Source of the DNA: Hyphomicrobiales bacterium
Lineage (GTDB): Bacteria; Pseudomonadota; Alphaproteobacteria; MED-G09
Reading direction: 5' to 3'
Length of the DNA: 64,000 nucleotides
NCBI GenBank assembly: GCA_028339975.1
Contig: JAOLDG010000001.1
Span: 1 to 64,000, forward strand
The translations under genes were made by a program, and so were the position numbers. The notes beneath the pieces were generated by a model. It worked only from the letters and a program-made list of their open reading frames with translations. It had not been told where the DNA came from and ran no database searches. Below, piece by piece: positions 8,661-18,816 of this stretch (position 1 is its first letter; every line of letters begins with the position of its first letter).

Positions 8661-8957
8661 ATGGCGAATAAATTATCAGTTAAAACAAGGAACGAAAGTC
8701 TCCTAAGGTTAAGGGGATGGAAAAAAACCAGAGGTAGAGATTCTATCGAAAAAGAATTTATATTTAAAGATTTCATATCAGCTTTTAGCTGGATGACTAA
8801 TATCTCATTGTTAGCAGAAAAAATGGATCACCACCCAGAATGGTTTAATGTGTACAATAAAGTAAGCGTTACTTTATCAACACACGATGCTGGAGGCATT
8901 ACACAATTAGATATTAAACTTGCAACCGCAATGGATCGTTCTGCAAAAAAATACTAA
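8661..8957 (+). CDS. phhB: Pterin-4a-carbinolamine dehydratase
   Basis: Dehydrates 4a-hydroxytetrahydropterin, recycling the cofactor of aromatic amino acid hydroxylases; a role near molybdopterin metabolism has also been proposed for some bacterial members. The active-site motif EKMDHHPEW shows His57 and His58, and the third histidine is in THDAGG (His75). The 98 residues match the family, and the start is backed by an AAGGTAGG region upstream. No phenylalanine hydroxylase is nearby, so the physiological partner is unknown. Confidence 0.92.
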   Translation: MANKLSVKTRNESLLRLRGWKKTRGRDSIEKEFIFKDFISAFSWMTNISLLAEKMDHHPEWFNVYNKVSVTLSTHDAGGITQLDIKLATAMDRSAKKY

Positions 8958-8960
8958 TTT

Positions 8961-9746
8961 TTATCTTGGTGCCATCCTTATTGCACCATCAAGCCTAATA
9001 CTTTCACCATTAAGCATCTCATTCTCGCAAACATGTCTTGCAAGGGCTCCGTATTCAGTAGGATATCCAAGCCTTGAAGGGAATGGCACCTGAGCACCAA
9101 GGGATTGCTTCAATTCATCTGGTGCGCCAGCAAATAGAGGAGTATCAAAAAGACCTGGAAGTATTGTGTTAACCCTTATTCCCTCTCTAGAAAGATCTCT
9201 GGCAACCGGTAAAGTCATACCAACAATTCCACCTTTTGATGCGGAATATGCAGCCTGACCAATTTGACCATCTTCTGCGGCAACTGAAGCAGTATTAACA
9301 ACAACTCCTCTTCCGCCATCTTCAGTTATAGGGTCGAGACTCATCATACCAGCTGATGAATATGCGATGCATCGAAAAGAGCCAACTAAATTTATTTGGA
9401 TTACTTGATTAAACGGATCAAGTGGATGCGGAACAATATCGCCAGTTTTTTTATCTCTAGCAGCTGTCTTAATTGCAATACCAATTCCCGCGCAATTAAT
9501 GAGAATTCTTTCTTGACCGTTGATACTTCTTGCTTTTTCAAAAGCAGCAACAATACTTTCATCACTTGTTACATTCGCCTCGCAAAATACACCACCAATA
9601 TCTGAAGCTACAGCCTCACCCTTCTCTGCATTTAAATCAAAAAGAGCACACTTTACTCCAAACTTAGAGAGCTCTCTGGCTGTTGCTTCCCCAAGACCGG
9701 ATGCTCCTCCGGTGATAACCGCACTTATATTTTCATCAAGATTCAT
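8961..9746 (-). CDS. SDR, 3-hydroxyacyl-CoA dehydrogenase type II-like
   Basis: Classical SDR of 261 residues: GGASGLG (13-19), a variant NCAG (84-87), and the catalytic Tyr167 and Lys171 (AAYSASKGG). The acidic FDLN after strand 2 suggests NAD. NTASVAAEDGQIGQAAYSAS followed by TILPGLFDTPL and a C-terminal LDGAIRMAPR resembles the HSD17B10/HADH2 subgroup, which oxidises short branched 3-hydroxyacyl-CoAs in isoleucine breakdown. That substrate is inferred by resemblance. It has a good AAGGAAAG ribosome-binding site and sits in a run of minus-strand genes with a DMT permease and a quinone oxidoreductase. Confidence 0.82.
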   Translation of the reverse strand: MNLDENISAVITGGASGLGEATARELSKFGVKCALFDLNAEKGEAVASDIGGVFCEANVTSDESIVAAFEKARSINGQERILINCAGIGIAIKTAARDKKTGDIVPHPLDPFNQVIQINLVGSFRCIAYSSAGMMSLDPITEDGGRGVVVNTASVAAEDGQIGQAAYSASKGGIVGMTLPVARDLSREGIRVNTILPGLFDTPLFAGAPDELKQSLGAQVPFPSRLGYPTEYGALARHVCENEMLNGESIRLDGAIRMAPR

Positions 9747-9761
9747 CTTCTTTCCTTATAA

Positions 9762-10679
9762 TTAAATTTGTTCGATTTCTTTCTTCTGATTTTTATAGAT
9801 TTTAGCCTCTCTTCTGACAATATACAATGTAGATAAAATAATAATTGAAGAGCCTATTAGTGTGTTAATTCCAAAAATTATACCAAAAACTAAGAAGTCA
9901 ACCGCCGCACTAGCTAAAAGCCTAACATAGTCAATTGGCGCAATTACTGAAGCTTCCCCTATGGCATAGGCCCTTATAAAAAAATTGTGAGCTATCGATG
10001 CACATATGGCCATCAAGAGAATAAGAAATAATTGGTCAAGGCTTGGGGTAACCCAAAACAATAAGGCTGGAATAATCATAATTGGTATACTTACAATGTT
10101 AGAGTAGAACATTAATGTTACTGGTTTGTCGTACTTCGAGACAACTTTCACAAAGATTGCAGCTATAGCAAAAGCAAAAGCTGCTCCCAAGGCAGATAAT
10201 GACGCTACATTATAATCACTAGTCGGATTTAACATTATAATAACACCCAGAAAACCAATTAATGTAGCCAATGTCCTTTTAAGGCCAACCTTTTCGTTCA
10301 AAAAAATTGCCGCAAGAGGAACTACAAATAATGAACTAGAAAACCGAATAGCTTGTGCATCAGCAAGTGGCATATTAACAATCGCATAAAATCCTAATAT
10401 TATTCCAATTGCACTTACAGCTCCTCTTATTATCTGAAGCATAGGTATTTTCGTCTTAATGCCACCCTGTGATAAACCTGCCCTTATTAGAAAGGGTAAA
10501 ATTACAATTAAACTAAAAGAAGATCTAAAAAATGCAATCTGAAATGCGTGGAAATCATTGCCTAAATATTTGGCTAGAGAGGCCATTCCTGTAAATGCAA
10601 AAACTGACATAAAAAGCCAAAAAGCGCCTTGTAGGTTACTTGATAATCCAGAGATAAACTCTGAAAATTTTTTTAGCAT
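9762..10679 (-). CDS. EamA/DMT-superfamily permease
   Basis: Inner-membrane transporter of 305 residues with about ten hydrophobic helices arranged as two EamA repeats, ending in a basic cytoplasmic tail. Conserved positions such as FFRSSFSLIV near helix 2 and NEKVGLKRTLATLIGFLGV in helix 4-5 fit the drug/metabolite family. Substrates range from amino acids to S-adenosylmethionine, so none is assigned. Its ATG overlaps the stop of the quinone oxidoreductase by one base (TAATG), showing translational coupling. Confidence 0.88.
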   Translation of the reverse strand: MLKKFSEFISGLSSNLQGAFWLFMSVFAFTGMASLAKYLGNDFHAFQIAFFRSSFSLIVILPFLIRAGLSQGGIKTKIPMLQIIRGAVSAIGIILGFYAIVNMPLADAQAIRFSSSLFVVPLAAIFLNEKVGLKRTLATLIGFLGVIIMLNPTSDYNVASLSALGAAFAFAIAAIFVKVVSKYDKPVTLMFYSNIVSIPIMIIPALLFWVTPSLDQLFLILLMAICASIAHNFFIRAYAIGEASVIAPIDYVRLLASAAVDFLVFGIIFGINTLIGSSIIILSTLYIVRREAKIYKNQKKEIEQI

Positions 10680-11683
10680 TAAGATTTTACCTTAACTACT
10701 ATTTTTCCTTTAGCTTTTCTTTCAGCAAGGTCTTTGATGGCCTTGGCTCCGTTGCTTAGATCATACACACCCGAGATATGTGGTTTTAAGTGACCGTCAT
10801 CATACATTTTCAATAAGTCTGCAACATTATCATTGTGTTGGTCTTGAAATTGCGCTTTAAAGGCTCCCCAGAAAACTCCTACAATTTGGCACCCTTTTAA
10901 AAGAGCTAAATTCAATGGAATTTTTGGAATATATCCAGCAGCAAAACCAACAACAAGGTATCGGCCTTCCCATGCAATTGCCCTAAGGGATGGCTCTGCA
11001 TAGTCACCGCCAACTGGATCATAAATAACATTTGCCCCTAATCCCGCGGTAAGATCTTTAATCTGATTAGAGAGAGACTTTTGCTCATCTCTATCTAAAG
11101 AACCTGTTTTATAAACAAGGCCATCTTTAGCACCATGATCTCGGCATATTTGAACTTTTTCCTCTGTGGAAGCAGCAGCTATAACATGTGCGCCTATTGC
11201 ATTACCAATTTCAACTGCAGCAAGTCCAACTCCGCCAGCAGCTCCAAGCACTAAAAGGCTGTCGCCTTTTTTTAAATCTGCCCGATCTTTTAAGGCGTGG
11301 TGAGAGGTTCCGTAAGTCATAAGAAATGATGCTGCAGTATCGAAATCCATACTATCTGGGATAGATGTCAAAGCGCTAGGGTCAACTAAAATTTTTTCAA
11401 CAAAACAACCCCAACCTGCCGAAACGATAACTCTATCTCCGACAATAAAGCCGTCAACACCCTCGCCAATTTCGGATATAATTCCAGAGGCCTCTCCTCC
11501 TGGAGAAAAAGGTAGCGACGGTTTAAATTGATACTTATCTTCAATTATTAAAACATCTGGAAAATTTACAGACGCTGAATAAATATCTACAATAACTTTT
11601 CCTGGACTAATCACTGGGTCATCAACATCTTCATAAGAGAGTGTTTCCGGCGGACCAAATTCTTTACATAAAAGAGCTTTCAT
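10679..11683 (-). CDS. NADPH:quinone oxidoreductase family (zinc-free MDR)
   Basis: Medium-chain reductase of 334 residues: a GroES-like N-terminal domain (SVNFPDVLIIEDKYQ, PGGEASGIISEIG) and a Rossmann domain with LGAAGGVGLAAVEIG. There are no zinc-ligand cysteine clusters, matching the Qor/zeta-crystallin branch, which reduces quinones or enones with NADPH. The frame is open 18 codons further upstream, but the ATG at 11683 is preferred because TTTTGGAGAAACTA precedes it and MKALLCKEFG is the normal family start. It is translationally coupled to the DMT permease. Confidence 0.88.
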   Translation of the reverse strand: MKALLCKEFGPPETLSYEDVDDPVISPGKVIVDIYSASVNFPDVLIIEDKYQFKPSLPFSPGGEASGIISEIGEGVDGFIVGDRVIVSAGWGCFVEKILVDPSALTSIPDSMDFDTAASFLMTYGTSHHALKDRADLKKGDSLLVLGAAGGVGLAAVEIGNAIGAHVIAAASTEEKVQICRDHGAKDGLVYKTGSLDRDEQKSLSNQIKDLTAGLGANVIYDPVGGDYAEPSLRAIAWEGRYLVVGFAAGYIPKIPLNLALLKGCQIVGVFWGAFKAQFQDQHNDNVADLLKMYDDGHLKPHISGVYDLSNGAKAIKDLAERKAKGKIVVKVKS

Positions 11684-11795
11684 TAGTTTCTCCAAAATTA
11701 ATCTACTATCTTTAAACTGAAAAAAAGTATACGCCAAGATATTAAAAAAGTGCTAAATCAATAAAAGCTTAAACTAATTAAGGGTGTATCGAAAT

Positions 11796-12284
11796 ATGCG
11801 TGGTTATTTTGGATTTGGAGCAGAAGGAATTTCTAAGCCGATGAATATGGGGAATCTAGTAAGATCTGCTCATGCTTTTGGAGCGCAATTTGTTTTTACA
11901 GTTTCTGCTCATTATTCTGTTAGAGAAGGAAAATCTGATACGTCAAAAGCACCAAACCATTTACCATGGTATGACTGGGATAAACCTGAAGAGATGAATC
12001 TTCCAAATAAATGTAAGTTAGTTGGAGTTGAGCTTGTCGAAGATGCAATTGAACTTCCTTCTTTTCATCATCCAAAACAGGCTGCTTATATTTTAGGTCC
12101 AGAACTAGGCTCATTATCAACCAAAATGATGGCGAAATGTGATTATATGATTAAAATACCAACTAAGTTCTGTATTAATGTTCAAATAGCAGGATCAATA
12201 GTGATGTATGACAGGATAAGATCATTAGGAAAATTTGCTCAAAGACCCATGGTTCCAGGAGGGCCTGATCAAAATGGAAGCTGA
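11796..12284 (+). CDS. TrmH/SPOUT family RNA methyltransferase
   Basis: SAM-dependent RNA ribose methylase with the SPOUT knot, 162 residues. Motif 1 is [15 protein letters not shown], motif 2 [10 protein letters not shown], motif 3 [20 protein letters not shown]. It lacks the N-terminal substrate-binding domain of RlmB or TrmH, as is usual for this alphaproteobacterial group; the target RNA is unknown. A GTG at 11784 is in frame, but the AAGGG at 11780-11784 sits on it, so the ATG at 11796 (MRGYFGFG) is preferred. The 3' end overlaps rlmN by 11 bp, pairing two RNA methylases. Confidence 0.87.
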   Translation: MRGYFGFGAEGISKPMNMGNLVRSAHAFGAQFVFTVSAHYSVREGKSDTSKAPNHLPWYDWDKPEEMNLPNKCKLVGVELVEDAIELPSFHHPKQAAYILGPELGSLSTKMMAKCDYMIKIPTKFCINVQIAGSIVMYDRIRSLGKFAQRPMVPGGPDQNGS

Positions 12285-13422
12285 AGCAAAAGAGCATCAA
12301 AGTAAAAAAAGTCTAATGGGCTTGCCGAGGGCACAACTTGCAGATGCATTAAATGTCCTTGATATTCCAGATAGACAAAAAAGTATGCGGCTTAGTCAAG
12401 TTTGGAGCTGGCTATATAATAAAGGATCGCAGTCAATTGATCAAATGACAACTTTATCTCTAGATCTCCGAAAGGAAATAGAAAGCGTCTATGATCTTTC
12501 AAGGCCAAAGATATCTGAAGATCAAATTTCGGAAGATGGAACAAGGAAGTGGCTACTTAAATTTATAGATGGGTCTGAAGTAGAAACAGTTTTTATCCCA
12601 GACAACGAAAGGGGGACCTTGTGTGTCTCAAGTCAGGTTGGATGTACTTTAAATTGTACTTTTTGTCATACAGGAACACAAAGGCTTGTTAGGAATTTAA
12701 CTGCTCAAGAAATAATAGCTCAAGTTATTGTTGCTAAGGACTGTCTCAATGAATGGAATCCTGAGCCAAGACAAATAACTAATATTGTCATGATGGGAAT
12801 GGGTGAACCCTTATATAATTTTGAAAATGTTCGGGATGGCATAAATACTATGTCGGATGATGCTGGATTATCCATATCAAAAAGAAAAATAACTCTATCG
12901 ACGTCTGGAATTGTTCCATTGATAAAATCAGCAGGTGATGAAATAGGTTCAATGCTAGCTATTTCCCTACACGCAACACAAAATGATCTTAGGGATGAAA
13001 TAGTTCCAATAAACAAGAAGTACCCTATAGAAGTCCTGCTTGATGCATGTAAAAACTATCCAGGCCTATCAAATTCTAAAAGAATAACTTTTGAGTATGT
13101 TATGCTTAAAGGGGTTAATGACTCTGAAGCTGAGGCAAGAGATTTAGTTAAATTAATTTCTGGTATACCTGCAAAAATAAATTTGATACCTTTCAATCCT
13201 TGGCCAGGTTCTTCTTATGAATGTTCTGACTGGGATCAAATTGAAAAATTTGGTGATATTGTTAATAGGGGCGGCTACGCTAGCCCCATAAGAATTCCCA
13301 GAGGTAGCGATATTTCTGCTGCTTGTGGACAACTAAAAAGTGATAGTAAAAAAGAAAAAGCCTCAGATCGCTACAAAAAAGAGCTTGCAAAAATGGAGAG
13401 TGAGCGTATAGGACGCCTATAG
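12274..13422 (+). CDS. rlmN: Dual-specificity rRNA/tRNA methyltransferase RlmN
   Basis: Radical-SAM enzyme that methylates C2 of A2503 in 23S rRNA and A37 in some tRNAs. The cluster motif is [11 protein letters not shown] (CxxxCxxC), followed by [10 protein letters not shown] and ISLHA. The methyl-carrying cysteine is in SAACGQL near the C-terminus. The frame is open from 12235, but an AGGAGGG (12257-12263) ten bases before ATG 12274 favours that start, giving 382 residues and a short overlap with the SPOUT gene. The C-terminus is a charged tail. Confidence 0.94.
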   Translation: MEAEAKEHQSKKSLMGLPRAQLADALNVLDIPDRQKSMRLSQVWSWLYNKGSQSIDQMTTLSLDLRKEIESVYDLSRPKISEDQISEDGTRKWLLKFIDGSEVETVFIPDNERGTLCVSSQVGCTLNCTFCHTGTQRLVRNLTAQEIIAQVIVAKDCLNEWNPEPRQITNIVMMGMGEPLYNFENVRDGINTMSDDAGLSISKRKITLSTSGIVPLIKSAGDEIGSMLAISLHATQNDLRDEIVPINKKYPIEVLLDACKNYPGLSNSKRITFEYVMLKGVNDSEAEARDLVKLISGIPAKINLIPFNPWPGSSYECSDWDQIEKFGDIVNRGGYASPIRIPRGSDISAACGQLKSDSKKEKASDRYKKELAKMESERIGRL

Positions 13423-13440
13423 ATTATTCTGGAGAAAAAT

Positions 13441-14649
13441 ATGAGTGTGGACAAAAAAATAAATAAAGTCGTTTTGGCCTATTCCGGAGGCTTAGATACT
13501 TCAGTTATATTAAAGTGGTTAGAAGAAAAATATGATTGTGAAGTTGTAACATTTACAGCTGATCTGGGGCAAGGTGCTGAACTTGAAGATGCTAAATCAA
13601 AGGCTGAGTCACACGGTGTAAAGGAAATTTTTATTGAAGACCTAAGAGAAGACTTTGTTTCCAATTATGTTTTCCCTATGTTTAGAGCAAATACTTTGTA
13701 TGAAGGTAAATATTTACTTGGTACAGCTATAGCAAGACCTTTAATTGCCAAAAGACAGATAGAGATAGCACATCAAGTTGGTGCAGATGCCGTCTGTCAT
13801 GGAGCAACTGGGAAAGGGAATGATCAAGTTAGATTTGAGTTAGCCTATTATGGCTTAGATCCAAATATAAATGTTATTGCTCCTTGGCGAGAGTGGAATT
13901 TAAATTCAAGGTCCAAGTTAATAGACTTTGCCGAAAAACATCAAATAGCAATTACAAAGGATAAAAAGGGGGAAGCACCTTTTTCAGTTGACGCAAACCT
14001 CTTGCATACTTCCTCGGAAGGTAAATTACTTGAAGATCCATCCCTAGAGTGCCCTGAAGATGTTTATCAAAGAACAGTCTCTCCTGAGAATGCACCCGAT
14101 ATCGCCACCTACCTTGATATAGAATTTTCTAAGGGTGACCCTGTTGCAATTAATGGAGAAAAATTATCACCTGCAGAACTATTGACTAGGCTAAATAAGG
14201 ATGGTGGAGAAAATGGAATAGGCAGACTTGACTTGGTTGAAAATAGAAGTATTGGAATGAAATCAAGAGGTATATATGAGACACCAGGTGGAACAATTCT
14301 TTTAGAGGCTCATAGGGGAATTGAACAAATTACATTAGATAGAGAAGCTTGCCATTTAAAAGATGAAATAATGCCAAGGTATGCTGAATTGATTTATAAT
14401 GGCTTTTGGTTTTCACCTGAAAGAAGAATGCTACAAGCCCTTATTGACGAAAGTCAGGGTAATGTGTCAGGAAATGTTAAGGTTAAATTATACAAAGGTG
14501 GAGTCTCTGTTGTAGGAAGAAGTTCATCAGAATCTTTATATTCACTTGAACATGTTACATTTGAAGAAGACGATGTTTACAATCAGATTGATGCTGAAGG
14601 TTTTATAAAATTAAGTGCGCTAAGATTAAGGCTTGCCAAAAAAGATTAA
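13441..14649 (+). CDS. argG: Argininosuccinate synthase
   Basis: Joins citrulline and aspartate with ATP in arginine synthesis. The N-type ATP pyrophosphatase motif [11 protein letters not shown] is at residues 14-24, and the family signatures [13 protein letters not shown] and [14 protein letters not shown] follow. 402 residues is normal. The ATG has a good GGAG eight bases upstream and lies 18 bp after rlmN. argH is not in the window. The stop shares a TTAA (14646-14649) with the convergent folD. Confidence 0.97.
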   Translation: MSVDKKINKVVLAYSGGLDTSVILKWLEEKYDCEVVTFTADLGQGAELEDAKSKAESHGVKEIFIEDLREDFVSNYVFPMFRANTLYEGKYLLGTAIARPLIAKRQIEIAHQVGADAVCHGATGKGNDQVRFELAYYGLDPNINVIAPWREWNLNSRSKLIDFAEKHQIAITKDKKGEAPFSVDANLLHTSSEGKLLEDPSLECPEDVYQRTVSPENAPDIATYLDIEFSKGDPVAINGEKLSPAELLTRLNKDGGENGIGRLDLVENRSIGMKSRGIYETPGGTILLEAHRGIEQITLDREACHLKDEIMPRYAELIYNGFWFSPERRMLQALIDESQGNVSGNVKVKLYKGGVSVVGRSSSESLYSLEHVTFEEDDVYNQIDAEGFIKLSALRLRLAKKD

Positions 14650-15545
14650 AACCCCAAGTCTGAAAATTCAATATTATTTTGTGCACATGTAGCAATCAGA
14701 GTGTTTAGGAGAAGGCAGGCTATTGTCATTGGCCCAACCCCTCCTGGTACAGGCGTTATTGAGCTGGCATTCTTAATTGCTCCATTATAATCAACATCCC
14801 CAACTAGTTTAGTTTTCCCAGGACCTTTTTCTGGTGCATCTAGTCGATTAATTCCAACATCTATAATTGTGGCTCCTGGTTTAACCCAATCCTCTTTTAT
14901 CAACTCTGGAATCCCAACAGCTGCAACTAATATATCCGCAGAAAGACATGTCTCCTTTAAGTCCTTTGTCCGTGAATGACATATTGTAACTGTGCAATTT
15001 TCTTTAAGAAGGAGTTGGGCTATTGGTTTTCCAACTAAATTTGATCTTCCAACAATTACGGCATGAAGACCTGATAGTTCCCCTAATGTTTCTTTAATAA
15101 GAATTGCAGCGCCTTGGGGTGTACATGGCACCATACCCTTCAGACCACTAGCTAAATATCCCGCATTGACAGGGTGCAAACCATCAACATCTTTTAAAGG
15201 TAAAATAGTTTCAATAATCTTTTGTTGGCTCATATGTTTCGGGACAGGAAATTGAACTAAAATTCCATTAACAGCACTATCATTATTTAATACTTCTACT
15301 TTCTTTAAAAGATCATCTTCTGATGAATCTTCAGCCAAACGAAACTCTAAAGATTCCATTCCAGCTTCTTTAGTTTGGATACCTTTATTCCTAACATAGA
15401 TTTCACTAGCGGGGTCGTTCCCAACTAACACAACAGCTAGACCAGGAGTAATTCCATATTTTGATTTTAGATTATTAGTGGCAATTTTAATACGCCGCCT
15501 TAGGTCAATGGCATGTTTCTTTCCATCTATAATTGTTCCGCTCAT
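14646..15545 (-). CDS. folD: Methylene-THF dehydrogenase / methenyl-THF cyclohydrolase
   Basis: Bifunctional one-carbon enzyme interconverting 5,10-methylene-, methenyl- and 10-formyl-tetrahydrofolate; the latter feeds purH at 25.6 kb. The catalytic Tyr/Lys motif SEIYVRNKG, the VQFPVPKHM and GLHPVNAG blocks, the dinucleotide-binding GRSNLVGKP and the C-terminal [10 protein letters not shown] are all present. The frame can start one codon upstream at TTG, but ATG at 15545 is preferred (299 residues). It follows yggT with almost no gap, and shares a TTAA stop with argG. Confidence 0.95.
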   Translation of the reverse strand: MSGTIIDGKKHAIDLRRRIKIATNNLKSKYGITPGLAVVLVGNDPASEIYVRNKGIQTKEAGMESLEFRLAEDSSEDDLLKKVEVLNNDSAVNGILVQFPVPKHMSQQKIIETILPLKDVDGLHPVNAGYLASGLKGMVPCTPQGAAILIKETLGELSGLHAVIVGRSNLVGKPIAQLLLKENCTVTICHSRTKDLKETCLSADILVAAVGIPELIKEDWVKPGATIIDVGINRLDAPEKGPGKTKLVGDVDYNGAIKNASSITPVPGGVGPMTIACLLLNTLIATCAQNNIEFSDLGF

Positions 15546-15549
15546 CAAT

Positions 15550-15837
15550 TTACAAAACCAAAGGCCAATATTCTCTCAAAAGAGAACGTAGAAAATAAAT
15601 AGCTAAAAGTGCAACAATTGGTGAAATATCAAGGCTACCAAAATTAGGTAAGAGAGATCTTATTCTGCCCAATAAAGGTTCAGTCAAGCGCCATGAAGTT
15701 TCATGAAACATTCGAACTATTTGATTTGAGTTGTTAATTATATTTAGAGATGAGAGCCAGCTCAAAACAACGGTAATAATAATTATCCAAGAATAAAGAT
15801 CTAAAATAGCGTCTACCAGTAAAAAAATTGAATTCAT
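15550..15837 (-). CDS. YggT family membrane protein
   Basis: Small inner-membrane protein of 95 residues with two hydrophobic stretches, a single YGGT repeat. The family pattern is seen in [50 protein letters not shown]. coli has a double-repeat YggT linked to osmotic stress, and plastid relatives act in cytochrome b6 maturation; the role here is unknown. It lies directly upstream of folD and is likely cotranscribed. Confidence 0.87.
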   Translation of the reverse strand: MNSIFLLVDAILDLYSWIIIITVVLSWLSSLNIINNSNQIVRMFHETSWRLTEPLLGRIRSLLPNFGSLDISPIVALLAIYFLRSLLREYWPLVL

Positions 15838-15909
15838 ATTAACTGTTTACTATTTGTTATGAGGCATTTCAATAAACAAATTAAATCTTTCATCAATGGT
15901 TTTTAAAAA

Positions 15910-17931
15910 TTACCAGATAAGTATGATTTGATCATCAGTCCTATAAAGCTTATCGCCAGGTTGTGTAGAAAATGATTGATGAAATTCTTTCATATTAATA
16001 ACAACTCCATCAACCCTAAATCTAGCAGGTGAATGAGGGTCAGTAGCAACTCGCATAGCTTGGATTTCTTTACGGAACTTTACTCGATCTGACTGCGCAG
16101 TCCCTATAAAGAACCTTTGTTCACCAGTATAGTTATCAATTATTGGAGAAGGGTTTCCTCCTAGAGATATTTTATATGCTCTGAAGGCGGCCTTTGCCCC
16201 TCCTAAATCTGCAATATTTTCCCCTAGGGTAAGCTCACCATTTAGCCTAATGCCTGGTACTGCCTCATATTCTGAATATTGTTTGACTAGCTTCTGAGTT
16301 CGTTCATCAAAATTTCTTCTATCTTCCTCTGTCCACCAATTATTTAAATTACCATCGCCATCAAACTGGGACCCTTTATCGTCAAAGGCATGACTTATCT
16401 CATGACCAATGGTAACCCCTATTGCTCCATAATTAACAGCATCATCCGCATTGGGATTAAAATTAGGGGGCTGGAGATATGCAGCAGGAAAAACGATTTC
16501 ATTTTTTGTTGGGCTAAAATAAGCGTTAACAGTTTGAGGAGACATTGACCATTCCCTTCTATCAACAGGCCCGCTCAGTTTCTCGAGTGCTTTTTTATAA
16601 CCAAACACTGATGCGTTTTGAAGGTTTCCATAAAGATCTTCAGGATCGACCGAAAGTCCGTCATAATCATCCCAAATTTCTGGGTACCCAATTTTTACAT
16701 TTAATTTTGATAATTTTTCTAATGCTTTTATTTTTGTTTGATCTGTCATCCAGCTAAGATCTTCGATACCAACCTTAAAAGATTCGAGTAAATTGTTTAC
16801 TAGAACCTCCATGCGAACTTTGTATTCTGGTGGAAAATATTTCTTAATATAAATCTTTCCTATCGCATCCCCCATTAAACCATTAGACAGTCCAACGCCA
16901 CGCTTCCAAAGATCAGGTAACTTTTCTCTACCGGTTAGAATTTTTGCAAATCTAAATGATTCATTCACAAATTCATCGGATAAGGAACTGGACGAGCCTT
17001 TAACCATTCTAGCCAAAAGATAGTCTATCCATTGTTCTATTGGTACATCAGTCATTAACTCTAATACAGATTTAATGTAATCAGGAGATTCAACAATAAA
17101 TTTCTTTTGACTCTTAAGCCCTAGACTCGTAACCCAACTTTCCCATTCACCAGATCCAAGATTGCTTAGTTGTTCCAAGGTGAAGGGATTATAAATTTTT
17201 TCAGGGTCCCGACTATCTGTTCTGGACAATTGTATTTTAGCTAATCTTTTTTCTACTTCATAAGCATTTGATGCTTTCTTTTTTTCTTTTTCAATTCCCG
17301 CTAATTTTAGTAAATTTTCTATATGAGTAAGATATGCTTCTCGAGCATCTTTATAGTTATCTTCTAAGTAATAATCTCTATCTGGGAGACCTAAACCGCT
17401 CTGATCAATATAAACAGTATAGTTAAGAGGATCTTTCAAATCATCATAGATTGCTATTGTAAATGGAACTGATGGACCTGACCTAACAGAATAAGCGAAG
17501 TAATCCCATAAATCTTTAGTATCCTTTATTTTTAAAATTCTTTTTATATCTTCATTAATAGGTTGATGACCTAATTTATTTATACGGTCACGATCCATAT
17601 AACTTTTATAAAGATTTGCAATCTTAATTTCCTCAGAAGTTAGGCTAGAATCATTTTGACTTATTTTTTTAATAATCCCCTCAATAAGCCCTTTTTGATT
17701 AACGTAAGATTCTTCTCGCAAAGTCATATAGGAGCCCCAACCTATTTGGTCGTCTGGGATAGGGGTATTATTCAACCAATCACTATTAATATGATCATAT
17801 AAGCTGTCTTGAGGCCTTGTCAGATAATTAAACTCTTCAGGATTTATTCCAGAGAGGGTTTCTTTAGCCAAACACTCATTTGATAGTGATAAAAAAGAAA
17901 ACAAAATAAATAAATAGATAGATAATCTCAT
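15910..17931 (-). CDS. M13 family zinc metallopeptidase (neprilysin/PepO-like)
   Basis: Exported endopeptidase of 673 residues. A signal peptide (about 1-22, ending near CLAKE) lacks a convincing lipobox context, though Cys20 follows NE. The M13 catalytic set is complete: HEISH (zinc ligands His510 and His514, catalytic Glu511), GENIADLGG with the third ligand Glu571, and the substrate-binding VNAYFSP (468-474). The large N-terminal M13_N domain precedes it. Such enzymes cut oligopeptides in the periplasm or outside. It is followed upstream by an SDR gene 10 bp away, perhaps one transcript. Confidence 0.93.
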   Translation of the reverse strand: MRLSIYLFILFSFLSLSNECLAKETLSGINPEEFNYLTRPQDSLYDHINSDWLNNTPIPDDQIGWGSYMTLREESYVNQKGLIEGIIKKISQNDSSLTSEEIKIANLYKSYMDRDRINKLGHQPINEDIKRILKIKDTKDLWDYFAYSVRSGPSVPFTIAIYDDLKDPLNYTVYIDQSGLGLPDRDYYLEDNYKDAREAYLTHIENLLKLAGIEKEKKKASNAYEVEKRLAKIQLSRTDSRDPEKIYNPFTLEQLSNLGSGEWESWVTSLGLKSQKKFIVESPDYIKSVLELMTDVPIEQWIDYLLARMVKGSSSSLSDEFVNESFRFAKILTGREKLPDLWKRGVGLSNGLMGDAIGKIYIKKYFPPEYKVRMEVLVNNLLESFKVGIEDLSWMTDQTKIKALEKLSKLNVKIGYPEIWDDYDGLSVDPEDLYGNLQNASVFGYKKALEKLSGPVDRREWSMSPQTVNAYFSPTKNEIVFPAAYLQPPNFNPNADDAVNYGAIGVTIGHEISHAFDDKGSQFDGDGNLNNWWTEEDRRNFDERTQKLVKQYSEYEAVPGIRLNGELTLGENIADLGGAKAAFRAYKISLGGNPSPIIDNYTGEQRFFIGTAQSDRVKFRKEIQAMRVATDPHSPARFRVDGVVINMKEFHQSFSTQPGDKLYRTDDQIILIW

Positions 17932-17941
17932 ATTACATTCC

Positions 17942-18736
17942 TTACATTGCGCTTATGCCACCATCAATCTTTAATTCAGATCCGGTAACAAATTTTGATT
18001 CATCGCTCGCCAAATATAGTACAGCATAGGCCACGTCATCTGTATCACCAACAACACCAAGGGGGACTTGTTTACCAAGTTTACTTAGAAGCTCATCCCT
18101 CTCAAGTGGTGGCCTATCACCTCGGCCTCCCGTTAGCCATCCATCAAGAATGGGGGTGTCGATAAATGTAGGATGAATTGTATTACAACGAATCTGATAA
18201 CCCTGCCTAGCACAATGGAGAGCTATGGACTTAGACATCAGCCAGACCCCTGCTTTGGCTGTATTATACGCAACCATATTATGTCCGGCAATTAAACCAG
18301 AAATAGAAGATGTATTCACAATAGAGCCGGGTGCGTATTTTTTCATAATTGGTATTGCATATTTACTTCCAAGGAAAACACTATCGGTATCAATCTTCAT
18401 TACATTCTGAAAAGTTTCATAATCAGTTTCTTCAATGGTTGAACCAGCAGATATTCCTGCATTATTTACTAAAATATTTAAACCGCCCATTGACACTTCC
18501 GATCTATCAAGTGACTCCTTCCATTGATCTTCTGATGTCACGTCTAGTGCAACTGAAAATGCCTTACCAGGAAACTGATCGTTAATTTTTTTAGATACCG
18601 CAGTGGCACCTTCTTCATTGATATCAGCAACTGTAACTTTGGCGCCTTCTTTTGCTAGCTTAAAGGCTATGGCCTCGCCTATACCTTGTGCAGCGCCTGT
18701 CACAAAGGCCATCTTTCCACTTACACGTCCGGTCAT
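17942..18736 (-). CDS. Short-chain dehydrogenase/reductase
   Basis: Classical SDR of 264 residues with GAAQGIG (14-20), NNAG (91-94), Ser144, Tyr157 and Lys161 (VAYNTAKAG), and a C-terminal LKIDGGISAM. ADIN after strand 2 suggests NAD. The segment IHPTFIDTPILDGWLTGGRG resembles cyclopentanol/cyclohexanol or 3-beta-hydroxysteroid dehydrogenases, but a substrate cannot be assigned. It is upstream of, and on the same strand as, the M13 peptidase. Confidence 0.85.
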   Translation of the reverse strand: MTGRVSGKMAFVTGAAQGIGEAIAFKLAKEGAKVTVADINEEGATAVSKKINDQFPGKAFSVALDVTSEDQWKESLDRSEVSMGGLNILVNNAGISAGSTIEETDYETFQNVMKIDTDSVFLGSKYAIPIMKKYAPGSIVNTSSISGLIAGHNMVAYNTAKAGVWLMSKSIALHCARQGYQIRCNTIHPTFIDTPILDGWLTGGRGDRPPLERDELLSKLGKQVPLGVVGDTDDVAYAVLYLASDESKFVTGSELKIDGGISAM

Positions 18737-18816
18737 ATTTAACTCCTAATACTTTTACTAAATAATAAATTTTCAATGCCTAATTATTCTATCTATCAAA
18801 TCTCAAATGACTAGAT

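Noticed and set aside
11784-11796. GTG start for the SPOUT methyltransferase
   Set aside because: The Shine-Dalgarno-like AAGGG overlaps the GTG itself, while the family N-terminus begins at the ATG 12 bases later.
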